A stretch of DNA of 64,000 nt from JBHJHP01 sp042219855 (GCF_042219855.1 NZ_JBHJHP010000003.1:248001-312000); one strand, 5' to 3'. Positions 36,873-44,445 are shown, counted from the stretch's first letter. Program-made: numbers and translations. Notes: generated by a model from the letters alone, not told the origin.

Positions 36873-37492
36873 AATTTCTGTTTTTCACGCTGAGCATATA
36901 TAATGTGTCCCGGAATAATAAAGGCTATCACCCATGCAATAGATTCAATCAATAACTGTTCCTGAAGTTTGAAATACGACGCCAAATAAGCTAAAGCAGC
37001 AAAGACGATCCCACCTATAACAATTAGTCTATAACGTAGGATCCCTCCAGTGATTGTTACCGCAAATGCAATAAATACCATAAATACAGGATGTTGTAGT
37101 TCATAATTTATGCTTTTCAGTACATTAAACTGGATGAGGTTTACTAATACCATACTTAGAAAAAGAGAGACCCATACATACCTCAAGGATATTCCTATAT
37201 AAGTTTGAACTTTCTTTCGCTGTAGAAAAATGTAATATGCACTGTATGCGATACCGGATACTGGCAATAGAATCCTTAAAACATGAACAATTTGCATCAG
37301 CTGATGAGGTATTATCAAAACACGTGTCAAATAATTCAAAAAGAAATAATTTAAAAATAGTATCCATCCCCAAACAATGAATAATATTCCATCTCGTTTG
37401 AATTTGTTTTTTGAGACCTGTATCATTTCTTTAATTACAAGAAGGGATTGAGCTTCATCTAATGAGTCCGGTGAATGTTTATTTGTATTCAT
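36857..37492 (-). CDS. Multi-pass membrane protein next to the winged-helix regulator
   Basis: 211 aa with about six hydrophobic helices (near 37-54, 65-78, 82-98, 110-128, 139-158, 166-180 and 184-198), the first preceded by a charged N-terminal stretch of about 35 residues. Proteins of this layout commonly accompany winged-helix regulators of the same family in Bacteroidota and may sense a signal for them; the link is from gene context only. It is the first gene of the operon. Confidence 0.78.
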   Translation of the reverse strand: MNTNKHSPDSLDEAQSLLVIKEMIQVSKNKFKRDGILFIVWGWILFLNYFFLNYLTRVLIIPHQLMQIVHVLRILLPVSGIAYSAYYIFLQRKKVQTYIGISLRYVWVSLFLSMVLVNLIQFNVLKSINYELQHPVFMVFIAFAVTITGGILRYRLIVIGGIVFAALAYLASYFKLQEQLLIESIAWVIAFIIPGHIIYAQREKQKLCSKI

Positions 37493-37502
37493 GATAAAAA
37501 AA

Positions 37503-37536
37503 TTTGTAAATCAAACTAGTTTGCATTACAAACTTA
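37503..37536 (-). promoter_or_regulatory. Promoter with a 30-bp palindromic operator
   Basis: TTTGTAA (37503-37509), CAAACTAGTTTG (37512-37523, a perfect 12-bp palindrome) and TTACAAA (37526-37532) form a 30-bp palindrome with 26 matching positions. On the minus strand a -7 box TAAGTTTG (37536-37529) overlaps it, putting the likely transcription start at about 37522 inside the palindrome and about 30 nt before the ATG at 37492. Further ACAAACT copies lie upstream. This is the arrangement expected for autoregulation by the winged-helix protein. Confidence 0.6.
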
Positions 37537-37624
37537 ATTAAATTTGAAATACAAACTAACATACAAATCAACTTTTTCTGATTCTTTTTGAAATGGGAGT
37601 GAATTTATTTTAGTCTGATTAATT

Positions 37625-38299
37625 GGATAGCACCTATTTTTCAGTCTTGCTCATTACCAATATTTATCCCTGCAATTCTTCGGTTTATTGTAGGGATTTG
37701 GGGGGTATAGCCGACGGTTATCGGTGCTTTATGTTTAGTCGTGTTTTATAACAACTTCGCATTTCGGGTTATATCAGATCGTATCAAAAGGATACAGGTT
37801 TTTTTTTATTTGGAGAGACTAAAATACATAATGCAGCAATAGAAAAGATCAAAGGGGAGTGGCAAAAATTTAACATGCCCCTGACCGGTTGTCTTTGGTA
37901 TATGAAAAAAACTTTTAATGGTGATGCCGGAAATGCAATCCATTAGTGCGATATGAAATTTGAAGAACTGGTGGAGTGGGTAACAGACGATGTGGTCATC
38001 GCCGTTATTGCACCGGCCGGTCAGTCCCGGCTTCCTGAAAAACCTGGCATTGTATTTCCGTTGTAGGGTAGGCGTGTTATTTTGATTACCGACAAACCGG
38101 TTTTCCTAAGGGAGCCGGTTCGCTTTTGGGGCGTACGGTCCCGCGGTATAGTGTCGCGGCAGTTTCAATCCGCCTCGCCTTGCGAAGCTTCGGCGGAGCA
38201 AGGTAGGATAGGAATTGTCAGGACGAAAAGAGCTGGTAGCGAACGTTGATACATTTTGTTTAAAAGTACTTCCATGCAGTACGACCGTGTGTTAGGGCT
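37625..38299 (-). repeat. Long spacer with boundary boxes, containing repeat copy 2
   Basis: In gene direction it opens with AGCCCTAAC (38299-38291) right after hepT; this is a perfect complement of GTTAGGGCT that opens the mntA-hepT unit at 39022. It continues with a CGGTCGTACTGCA segment and a hairpin around CGAAGCTTCG (about 38183-38192), then the 461-bp repeat. The closing box GTGCTATCC (37633-37625) is tentative. Confidence 0.5.
37673..38133 (+). repeat. 461-bp dispersed repeat, copy 2
   Basis: Same length and order as 34286-34746. It holds the same 37-codon frame at 37953-38066 (two substitutions, both changing an amino acid: Gly18 to Val and Ser37 to Leu). The left-end hairpin ATCCCTGCAAT/ATTGTAGGGAT (37665 on) is better formed than in copy 1. 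The terminator-like stem at the right end is shorter. Confidence 0.8.
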
Positions 38300-38309
38300 G
38301 TGTGGCTTC

Positions 38310-38651
38310 TTATTTATTTCTAATAATCACTTCAAGCCACTCGATCAATTCATCCATGTAAGATTCTATTATTGACCAAACAATCTCATAATCAACTCCA
38401 AAATATTCATGGATAATTCTATTTCTAAATCCACGAATTCTATTCCATTCAACTTCAGGATTATTATCTCTAAAATCTTGATCAATACGATTTGCAGCTT
38501 CTCCAATTATTTCAAAATTTCTAACCACTGCATCAATAGTCATATCGCTTGAAATGAAGTCTTCATAGTTAAGATGATTTGTATACTTCTTAATCTTCTT
38601 TGAAGACTGAAGCATATCATCCAGGAGTAAATAAATGTCACGTTTAGACAT
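38310..38651 (-). CDS. hepT: HepT-like HEPN-domain toxin
   Basis: 113 aa, DUF86/HepT family. The HEPN RNase motif Rx4H is present at Arg76-His81, in RNRIIHEYF, and the family stretch VVRNFEIIGEAANRI is at 42-56. HEPN toxins of this kind cleave RNA and are neutralised when the partner MNT nucleotidyltransferase adenylylates a Tyr near the HEPN site; the Tyr83 in HEY is the likely target. The ATG overlaps the mntA stop in ATGTCTAA. One of two toxin-antitoxin modules in the region. Confidence 0.92.
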   Translation of the reverse strand: MSKRDIYLLLDDMLQSSKKIKKYTNHLNYEDFISSDMTIDAVVRNFEIIGEAANRIDQDFRDNNPEVEWNRIRGFRNRIIHEYFGVDYEIVWSIIESYMDELIEWLEVIIRNK

Positions 38652-38934
38652 AAATTAAATCTGAGTCAATTGATCTTAAATATTTCTCTTTAATCCCTTT
38701 CTTAGAAACCAAGTCAACTTTAAATCCAACAATTTTTTCTAAGTCTTCTGCTAAGTCAACAAAACGGATTCCAACGCGATCTGAGAACTCGACAAGAATA
38801 TCTAAATCACTGTCATCATTTTGTTCTTTTCTAGCGTAAGAACCAAATATTGCCAATGATTTAATTGGATAATCACGAAGAAGTCTGGTTTTGTGATTAC
38901 TCAATACTTTCTCTATTTCATTCAATGTTCTCAT
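38644..38934 (-). CDS. mntA: MntA-like minimal nucleotidyltransferase antitoxin
   Basis: 96 aa with the polymerase-beta nucleotidyltransferase motif: Gly31-Ser32 in IFGSYARKE and Asp43-x-Asp45 in DSDLDILVEF. In the characterised MntA/HepT pair this protein AMPylates the HEPN toxin. It comes first in the operon, 80 bp downstream of the box GTTAGGGCT (39022-39014) that opens the unit; the A+T-rich leader (38941-39000) has an inverted repeat ACAAATAAGTT/AACTTATTTGT. Confidence 0.92.
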   Translation of the reverse strand: MRTLNEIEKVLSNHKTRLLRDYPIKSLAIFGSYARKEQNDDSDLDILVEFSDRVGIRFVDLAEDLEKIVGFKVDLVSKKGIKEKYLRSIDSDLIYV

Positions 38935-39013
38935 ATTTCAAAAATAGTATATTTTAAACAAATAAGTTAAAACTTATTTGTTTGTCTTTGAATAGTGCCG
39001 TTTTTCTTCCATT

Positions 39014-39170
39014 AGCCCTAACGTTCCCGCGGTGTGGTGTCGTGTGGTTGTCCCGATTGCTATCGGGATCCCATGGAGTGGAGACTGTCAAGCCGAAAAA
39101 TGACGGCATACGATAAATGGGTTTAGCAGATTAAATTAAACAAGATGCACTATGACCGTGCATTGTACTG
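39014..39170 (-). repeat. attC-like palindromic site between YefM/YoeB and MntA/HepT units
   Basis: In gene direction it opens with CAGTACAAT (39170-39162), 8/9 complementary to GTTGTACTG that opens the yefM unit at 39808, and closes with GTTAGGGCT (39022-39014). It contains CGGTCATAGTGCA near the opening, shared with the two sites to its right, and an internal hairpin CCCGAT/ATCGGG (39052-39067). Confidence 0.65.
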
Positions 39171-39189
39171 TGTAATTCTTTATTCAAGG

Positions 39190-39447
39190 TTAGTCATAAT
39201 GAAATCTACAGGCATAGATTAATATTTCATCGTTAACAACTTGATAGACAAGTCTATGTTCATGGTCAATCCGTCTGGACCAAAATCCTGAGAGATCATA
39301 CTTAAGAGCTTCAGGTTTACCTATCCCATCAAATGGACTTCTTTTTATATCTTTGATAAGAGCATTGATTTTTTTAAGAATTTTCTTATCGAAAGTTTGC
39401 CAATAGAGGTAATCTTGCCAGGCATTTTCGGAGAAGGAAATGACCAT
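39190..39447 (-). CDS. yoeB: YoeB-family mRNA interferase toxin
   Basis: 85 aa, Txe/YoeB family, RelE fold. Family marks: the N-terminal FSENAWQDYLYWQ (5-17), PFDGIGKPEALKYDLSGFWSRRI with the catalytic Glu and Arg, and the terminal HEHRLVYQV...ACRFHYD with the C-terminal His-Tyr pair. It cleaves mRNA at the ribosomal A site when released from YefM. The gene follows yefM by 3 bp. Confidence 0.94.
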   Translation of the reverse strand: MVISFSENAWQDYLYWQTFDKKILKKINALIKDIKRSPFDGIGKPEALKYDLSGFWSRRIDHEHRLVYQVVNDEILIYACRFHYD

Positions 39448-39450
39448 AGT

Positions 39451-39702
39451 TTAGTCCTCAATATTATGGTTAATTGTTTTCCCTTCTTTCATTTGTTTTA
39501 TGGATTCATAAAGTCTGTCAGAATTCTTTTTAGAACTCAACAAATGCAATGTTTCCATGATTGAGTTGTATTCATCAAGGGAAATCATAACTGCCCCTTT
39601 ACCCGTTTTTCTCTTAATTATTAGAGTTTCATTATCATCTTCAACACTATCCAGAAAACGTTTCAGTTCAGAACGAAATTCAGAAAAATTAGCTGCTATC
39701 AT
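39451..39702 (-). CDS. yefM: YefM-family antitoxin
   Basis: 83 aa, Phd/YefM family. N-terminal DNA-binding part: MIAANFSEFRSELKRFLDSV, then the family stretch RKTGKGAVMISLDEYNSIMETLHLLSS where the second half is the helix before the toxin-binding tail (KQMKEGKTINHNIED). It neutralises YoeB and represses its own operon. A TATATTTG -7 box at 39742-39735 lies 40 bp upstream, so the unit has its own promoter. Confidence 0.93.
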   Translation of the reverse strand: MIAANFSEFRSELKRFLDSVEDDNETLIIKRKTGKGAVMISLDEYNSIMETLHLLSSKKNSDRLYESIKQMKEGKTINHNIED

Positions 39703-39734
39703 AATCGATAAATCTTGAAGTTCTTATATAGGTA

Positions 39735-39742
39735 CAAATATA
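39735..39742 (-). promoter_or_regulatory. Candidate -7 box (TATATTTG) of yefM-yoeB
   Basis: It matches TAnnTTTG and lies about 33 nt before the yefM ATG. The repeated TATAAGTACTT/AAGTACTTTATA sequence around it could be the YefM operator. The -33 element is not clear. Confidence 0.45.
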
Positions 39743-39799
39743 AGTACTTTATATGGGTTTTGTGAATCATTTTAATAAAATTTAGCGTCCCACTTTATG

Positions 39800-39878
39800 C
39801 AGTACAACGGCGTCATACGGAATGTGAAATTGCAGGTTAAAATTAAAACGTATGCACTATGACCGCGTGTTAGTATGC
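39800..39878 (-). repeat. attC-like palindromic site between LytTR and YefM/YoeB units
   Basis: In gene direction it opens with GCATACTAAC (39878-39869) and closes with GTTGTACTG (39808-39800). CGCGGTCATAG near the opening pairs with the CGTATGACGCCG near the close. The middle (CATTCCG, TGCAATTT, TTAACCTGCA) is nearly the same as in the site at 44366-44445. Confidence 0.65.
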
Positions 39879-39897
39879 GTACTTTATTAGCATCAGT

Positions 39898-40599
39898 TTA
39901 GATCAATATTTTTCTCTCTTTCAGGATTCCGTAAAATTTGACTTTATAACTATCAGAAATTGGTATCAAATCGCTTCCGATTCGGATTCTATTTCTCTCA
40001 ATATTCTCAATTTTTGAAATCGAAACGATATATGAATTATGAACTCTTTGAAAATCAGCCCGGGGTAATATTTCTAATACGTTTTTGAATGTTTGCAAAG
40101 TCATAATCTTTCTGTCAGTTATATGAATCTGCAAATAGTCTTTCATACCTTGAATGTACAAAATATCTTTAATCAGAATTTTCTCAATACGATATTCTGT
40201 TTTCACAAAAATATATTCATTGGAATTATCATTCTGTGATGTATTTAACTGATTATAAACTTTATCTACTGACTTTATAAATCGTTCAAATGTGAACGGT
40301 TTTAATAAATAGTCAGCTACATCTAATTCATATCCTTTTAGTGCGTATTCATCATATGCAGAAGTAATGATTACTTTTGGTTTGATTTGCAATGATTCCA
40401 GAAACTGTATCCCGGATAATTTTTTCATCCGAATGTCAAGGAATATCAAATCAACGGAATTCCTCTTTAAAAATCCAACTGCATCAATTGCGTTGTCAAA
40501 TCCCTCCAGTAAATTGAGGAAATCAACCTGCTCAATAAACTCCTTAATCTTTTTTAAGGCAAGTGGCTCATCTTCTATGGCAATGCAATTAATTTTCAT
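39898..40599 (-). CDS. LytTR-family response regulator
   Basis: 233 aa. CheY-like receiver (1-120) with phosphoacceptor Asp55 in LIFLDIRMKK, acidic pair at Glu9/Asp10 and Lys102 in LLKPFTFERF. Residues about 135-233 are a LytTR DNA-binding domain: DILYIQGMKDYLQIH and RVHNSYIVSISKIENIERNR. The gene starts inside the histidine kinase gene (11-bp overlap). Its targets are unknown; LytTR regulators often control neighbouring membrane or transport genes, but here the neighbours are other units. Confidence 0.94.
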   Translation of the reverse strand: MKINCIAIEDEPLALKKIKEFIEQVDFLNLLEGFDNAIDAVGFLKRNSVDLIFLDIRMKKLSGIQFLESLQIKPKVIITSAYDEYALKGYELDVADYLLKPFTFERFIKSVDKVYNQLNTSQNDNSNEYIFVKTEYRIEKILIKDILYIQGMKDYLQIHITDRKIMTLQTFKNVLEILPRADFQRVHNSYIVSISKIENIERNRIRIGSDLIPISDSYKVKFYGILKERKILI

Positions 40600-41596
40600 A
40601 TAGCTCTAATTCCAGATTAACCTTAAATACTGAATCCTCCGGATTAATTGATAATTTGTGTTTATCCTTATACATCAAATCTAATCGTTTTTTTACTGTT
40701 TCTAAGCCTATTCCATGAACTTTATCCTTATCTCTTTCGGTTTTGTCATATTGATTATTACAAACAAAGATTAATTTCTTGTTTTCTACTATAATCTTAA
40801 TAACTATACCATTCTCAATGTTCGAATCAATGCAATGTTTAAAAGCATTCTCCACAAAAGGAATCATAATCATTGGAGCAACCTTTATTCCATTTGAATC
40901 ACCTTTTATCGTAAAATCAAGAAACTTTTCATTTTTAAGTCTGAGTTTTTCAAGAGATAAGTAGCTTTCTAAATGTTCAATTTCTTTAGCTAATTCAACA
41001 AAATCCAATTTAGCATCTTTTAGCATGTATCGCATAATGTCAGAAAGTTTCACCAACGATTTCGAAGCCTTGTCCTGATTGTCATAAATTAAAGTGTCTA
41101 TATTATGCAATGTATTGAACAGGAAATGAGGATTGATTTGAGAACGAAGCAAAGCGAAATTGCTCTCATAATTTTTACGTTCAAGTTCTGTTTTTAATCT
41201 GTTTTTCTTGAACCAATCTGTGAAAAACTGAAATAAGCCACCCAAAAAACCAAATAACAGTATAACCACTAAAGTCATCAAGGCGTCCATATACTTGTAA
41301 GAATTATTTTCTCCCCAAATTACATGTCCAATGAAAAAAGGTGCGATTAACAAAAGCGGATAGACCAGGAATTTTACATTTTTTATGATCAGCTTAGTGT
41401 AAAAGAAAAAAATATAAAATGGAACCGAAAGTATACCAACAGTAAGTGCAGCACTTGTATATGCCTCCCAGTTAGTGAGTGGGTTAAAATCTCCGGAAGG
41501 CAATAACATCGGAATCAGGTTCATAATTGTGAAGATTAGAAACCAAATCATTAACCAAAATCCAATGTGCAATAACATAATAACTGACTTTTTCAT
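40589..41596 (-). CDS. LytS/YehU-type sensor histidine kinase
   Basis: 335 aa. Four transmembrane helices (about 7-29, 48-68, 77-95 and 105-125) and then a His_kinase domain with phosphoacceptor His157 in LRSQINPHFLFNTLHNI and an HATPase region with PMIMIPFVENAFKHC and GIGLETVKKRL. No extracellular sensor domain. It phosphorylates the overlapping LytTR regulator. In this window it is part of a unit flanked by boundary sites, which is an unusual place for a two-component system. Confidence 0.93.
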   Translation of the reverse strand: MKKSVIMLLHIGFWLMIWFLIFTIMNLIPMLLPSGDFNPLTNWEAYTSAALTVGILSVPFYIFFFYTKLIIKNVKFLVYPLLLIAPFFIGHVIWGENNSYKYMDALMTLVVILLFGFLGGLFQFFTDWFKKNRLKTELERKNYESNFALLRSQINPHFLFNTLHNIDTLIYDNQDKASKSLVKLSDIMRYMLKDAKLDFVELAKEIEHLESYLSLEKLRLKNEKFLDFTIKGDSNGIKVAPMIMIPFVENAFKHCIDSNIENGIVIKIIVENKKLIFVCNNQYDKTERDKDKVHGIGLETVKKRLDLMYKDKHKLSINPEDSVFKVNLELELYEN

Positions 41597-41737
41597 TTTT
41601 CTAAATTTTAGTTAAACATGAGTTCAAAAGTCAGATTTTACACCTTGTTTTAAAAATTCAATATATCCTTGCTGCAGTTTTATCGACACCTTCTCTGTTT
41701 TAATCTATTCTTTCACGTGCAATATCCCTCTGAGTAT

Positions 41738-41920
41738 GCATGCTACCGGTAAATTCTATGCATATTGGCAGACCCGATAGCTGTCGGGTGCCTGATGGTT
41801 TCCTGTAGCACCTTCCCGAGGCTGCGGCGGAGTAAGGTTAAACTACGATGCAGTTTGAGCGGGCTACAAACCCTGATATTTACGAATCGACAGCCATTAC
41901 TTATATAAAACGTTGTGCGG
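41738..41920 (-). repeat. attC-like palindromic site between hydrolase and LytTR units
   Basis: In gene direction it opens with CCGCACAAC (41920-41912), a perfect complement of GTTGTGCGG that opens the hydrolase unit at 42719, and closes with GGTAGCATGC (41747-41738), 8/10 complementary to the box behind the LytTR regulator. It contains a hairpin ACCCGA/TCGGGT (41772-41789) and a CGGCGGAGTAAGG stretch also found in the site upstream of 38299. Confidence 0.6.
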
Positions 41921-41928
41921 TCGTACTA

Positions 41929-42684
41929 TTAATTTCTCCCCGTAGCATTCAAAAAATTTAAGACCTCCGCATTAAAAAAAGCTGTATTTGTCCATATTAA
42001 CGGATGGCCTCCTTTGTCAGACAGTACAAACCTGCAATCTGATATTTGACTGGTTAACCGTTTAAAATCCTGTTCAATATTTGGAATAAAACTATCCTCC
42101 CGGCTTCCTGACAAAAGGACTGGACATTTTACCCTTTGAGGAGCGTCTTCTAACCAGTAACCTCCATTTTCAACGATTCTTTTAATGTTTTCGGTATCCA
42201 GTTTTATGATGCTTTCCCAATCATTACCATGACAATACGTCCAAAATTGTTTTTGTGCATCGTTTGGATTACTTCTTTCTCTTATCACGTTGTTTTCAAG
42301 CATTTCAGCCGTGAATTCTACACTAAAACTGTCCAAGATAAGATGACTGACCTTTTCCGGAAAATCAGCAGCTAAAAACATTGCGACAATTGAACCTCCA
42401 CTTGAACCAACTATTATTGCCTTGTTGTATCCTAAATGTTCTATTAATGCATTTATTTGTGTTGCAGAAAATCTCCACCAATTTTCTTTTATATCTGAAA
42501 TTCTATCCGATTTACCTGTCCCTAAAAAATCAACAGAAACAGCTAAATAATACTTTGAAAAGAAATCAATCTGAGGTTGATAAACAATTGAAGAAGCAGT
42601 ATTTCCTGGTAGAAAAATTATTAATTCTCCATCCCCTTGACTTCTGTAAGTTATTGTTTTTGAATCAAAAATAAACTGTTCCAT
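41929..42684 (-). CDS. Alpha/beta hydrolase
   Basis: 251 aa with a complete alpha/beta-hydrolase pattern: oxyanion region IFLPGNTASS (about 20-29), nucleophile elbow GSSGGS (about 93-98), acid near LSGSREDSFIPN and catalytic His in DKGGHPLIW. No signal peptide, so cytoplasmic. Substrate unknown. It forms a single-gene unit whose ends carry a 9-nt perfectly complementary box pair (42711-42719 and 41912-41920). Confidence 0.87.
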   Translation of the reverse strand: MEQFIFDSKTITYRSQGDGELIIFLPGNTASSIVYQPQIDFFSKYYLAVSVDFLGTGKSDRISDIKENWWRFSATQINALIEHLGYNKAIIVGSSGGSIVAMFLAADFPEKVSHLILDSFSVEFTAEMLENNVIRERSNPNDAQKQFWTYCHGNDWESIIKLDTENIKRIVENGGYWLEDAPQRVKCPVLLSGSREDSFIPNIEQDFKRLTSQISDCRFVLSDKGGHPLIWTNTAFFNAEVLNFLNATGRN

Positions 42685-42710
42685 AATTTATCTTACCTTT
42701 CATTTGTATG

Positions 42711-43137
42711 CCGCACAACCACTAAATACACCGATAATGATCTTCTTTATATTTGGTGGTGTTTTCAAACAATTTGGCATGCCAGGTTATATCAGAGCGT
42801 ATCAAAAGGATACAGGTTCTTTTCAATTTTGGTGAGACTAAATTACGTAAAAAAAGGGACACGAACGACAAAAGGGGAGAGGCAAAAAATAAACATGCCC
42901 CTGACCGGTTGTCTTTGGTTTTAAAAAACAACTTAAAATGGCCATGCCGAAAACGCAATCCGGCAGAGTGATATAAAATTGAAGAACTGGTGGAGTGGTT
43001 AACAGACGATGAAGTCATAGCCGGTAATGTACCGGTCGGCCCCGGCTTCCTGAATAACCTGGCATTGTAGTTCCGTAGTAGGGTAGACGTGTTACTTGTA
43101 ACAGATAATTATTGAACGCCGTGATGTAGCCACTGCA
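42711..43137 (-). repeat. Spacer with boundary box, containing repeat copy 3
   Basis: It closes, in gene direction, with GTTGTGCGG (42719-42711) at the start of the hydrolase unit. The interior is repeat copy 3. The opening box after the small membrane-protein gene (stop at 43138) could not be identified. Confidence 0.4.
42758..43096 (+). repeat. Degraded copy 3 of the dispersed repeat
   Basis: It aligns with the central and right parts of copies 1 and 2 (for example GAAGAACTGGTGGAGTGG and ACCTGGCATTGTA). The small frame is broken: ATG reads ATA and one T is lost just after. The right-end terminator hairpin is missing. Open frames on either strand here are by-products of the repeat. Confidence 0.7.
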
Positions 43138-43299
43138 TTATTTCAATACTTCTCTTTGGCTTTGTTGCCGGGCATTATTGATGCCTTTTTCAAATTCGGT
43201 AGCATTGGTAGTCCAATCCATAACTAAATCAACCAGGAACATACTTACGATGCCCAGCAGAAAAAACACAACATCCCGTTTTGATACTTTTGTTTTCAT
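43138..43299 (-). CDS. Small single-helix membrane protein
   Basis: 53 aa: MKTKVSKRDVVFFLLGIVSM continuing into one transmembrane helix (about 10-26), then a charged tail with DWTTNATEFEKGINNARQQ. Short proteins of this layout (helix followed by a DW...F..G motif) are common in Bacteroidota and uncharacterised. It lies 25 bp downstream of the 177-aa exported protein and is probably cotranscribed with it. Confidence 0.65.
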   Translation of the reverse strand: MKTKVSKRDVVFFLLGIVSMFLVDLVMDWTTNATEFEKGINNARQQSQREVLK

Positions 43300-43324
43300 G
43301 ATTGTTTATATTTAGGGTTTGTAA

Positions 43325-43858
43325 TTAAAGTTTTATGTTTAGCGTATTGGTAAGCAACGGATTACTATGATAATAAAACTCAACAGGATTCAGCGTAATA
43401 TCATGATGAACACCATTATAATAAACGAAACTAATGGTGAGCTTAACGGTATTGGAACTTTTCCCGTTTTGAATTTGATATTGATTGCTTGAGATCGTTA
43501 TCAGTTCTTCCAGGTATGTTTCCCGCTTATACGTTGAGATTGCCTTAGACTTTAATGAATCACTTTCTATGTAAGCAATAATGTCATAGATGTATCCCGG
43601 TATCTTCTGGTAAAATGTCATCTCACCCTTCAACTGATTATAAATACCGGCTTTTAATGTGTCAATGTAATGATAGTTATCCGTTTTCTGTTTTGGATTG
43701 TTTTGTTGATCCGACATTGGAACTTCAAAATTAATTTCAAAGCTTAGCGTTGAAGTTGAGTCATTCCGGTTGAGTAGTTTATAGTCAATTTTGGCAATAT
43801 TCTGCCCAAAACCGGTTAGACCATACACGAAAAACAGGATAGATAAAATTGTTTTCAT
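43325..43858 (-). CDS. Exported protein of unknown function
   Basis: 177 aa from the ATG at 43858 (MKTILSILFFVYGLTGFGQ), a clean signal peptide; five more codons are open upstream. The mature part is beta-rich, with a middle segment of polar residues (SDQQNNPKQKTDNYHY) and no known domain that I recognise. Probably periplasmic. Grouped with the small membrane-protein gene downstream. Confidence 0.6.
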   Translation of the reverse strand: MKTILSILFFVYGLTGFGQNIAKIDYKLLNRNDSTSTLSFEINFEVPMSDQQNNPKQKTDNYHYIDTLKAGIYNQLKGEMTFYQKIPGYIYDIIAYIESDSLKSKAISTYKRETYLEELITISSNQYQIQNGKSSNTVKLTISFVYYNGVHHDITLNPVEFYYHSNPLLTNTLNIKL

Positions 43859-44004
43859 AAGATTACTTTTCAATACAGAATTTTCTGATTAATTAGTGTT
43901 AAACAAGGGCTGTACGTTCTTTCACATTTGTATCGATACAGTTTCTGTCACCAGTGAATGAAAAGGTCAGAACAAAAGGTCCTGAACGTGCATGTTATAC
44001 TATT

Positions 44005-44202
44005 TTATTGAGATTTAAATTCAGTTTTAGTTACAGACCCCGTTTCAGTTTTCATCGTCATTAGCGCAATATCTACAAATATTAATACAAGAAAAGCAAT
44101 TAAAGAAGCAATCCATATTCTTCTTTTTTTTATTATAATTCCTGTCCAAAAAGCAATAAAGAAAATGGCAGTCAGGCTTAGTAACAGATAGTTTAAAATC
44201 AT
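44005..44202 (-). CDS. Small two-helix membrane protein
   Basis: 65 aa with hydrophobic helices at about 3-23 and 30-49 separated by a basic turn (KKRRIW), and a polar tail (KTETGSVTKTEFKSQ). No family recognised. It sits between the exported-protein gene and the boundary site at 44366, and may be a unit of its own. Confidence 0.5.
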   Translation of the reverse strand: MILNYLLLSLTAIFFIAFWTGIIIKKRRIWIASLIAFLVLIFVDIALMTMKTETGSVTKTEFKSQ

Positions 44203-44365
44203 GGTTATTTTTTTTAGATTAATTTATATGTACTGTGTTGTCACAATTGTTGTATTATTAATGATCCTCTCACCGTTGTTCTGGTTTTTAAACGTACTGC
44301 CAGGCATTAGGTTCCCATGTTTCAGGCAGTGGGTTTTATTTTGTCAGGGTTAATAAACTTTCTTT

Positions 44366-44445
44366 CAATCTTAAAACGACGACATCCGGAATGTGGGTTG
44401 CAGGTTAAAACAAAACTGCATGCACTATGACCGAGTGTTAGTGTG
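44366..44445 (-). repeat. attC-like palindromic site behind the lipoprotein unit
   Basis: In gene direction it opens with CACACTAAC (44445-44437), a perfect complement of GTTAGTGTG at 45419-45411 upstream of the lipoprotein gene. The segment CGGTCATAGTGCATGC and the middle (TTAACCTGCA, CACATTCCGGATG) closely follow the site at 39800-39878, about 80% identical by eye. The closing box is unclear. Confidence 0.65.

Noticed and set aside
42722..43018. Minus-strand 98-codon frame and overlapping plus-strand 72-codon frame
   Set aside because: Both lie inside the degraded repeat copy 3, and the better-kept copies 1 and 2 do not support them.
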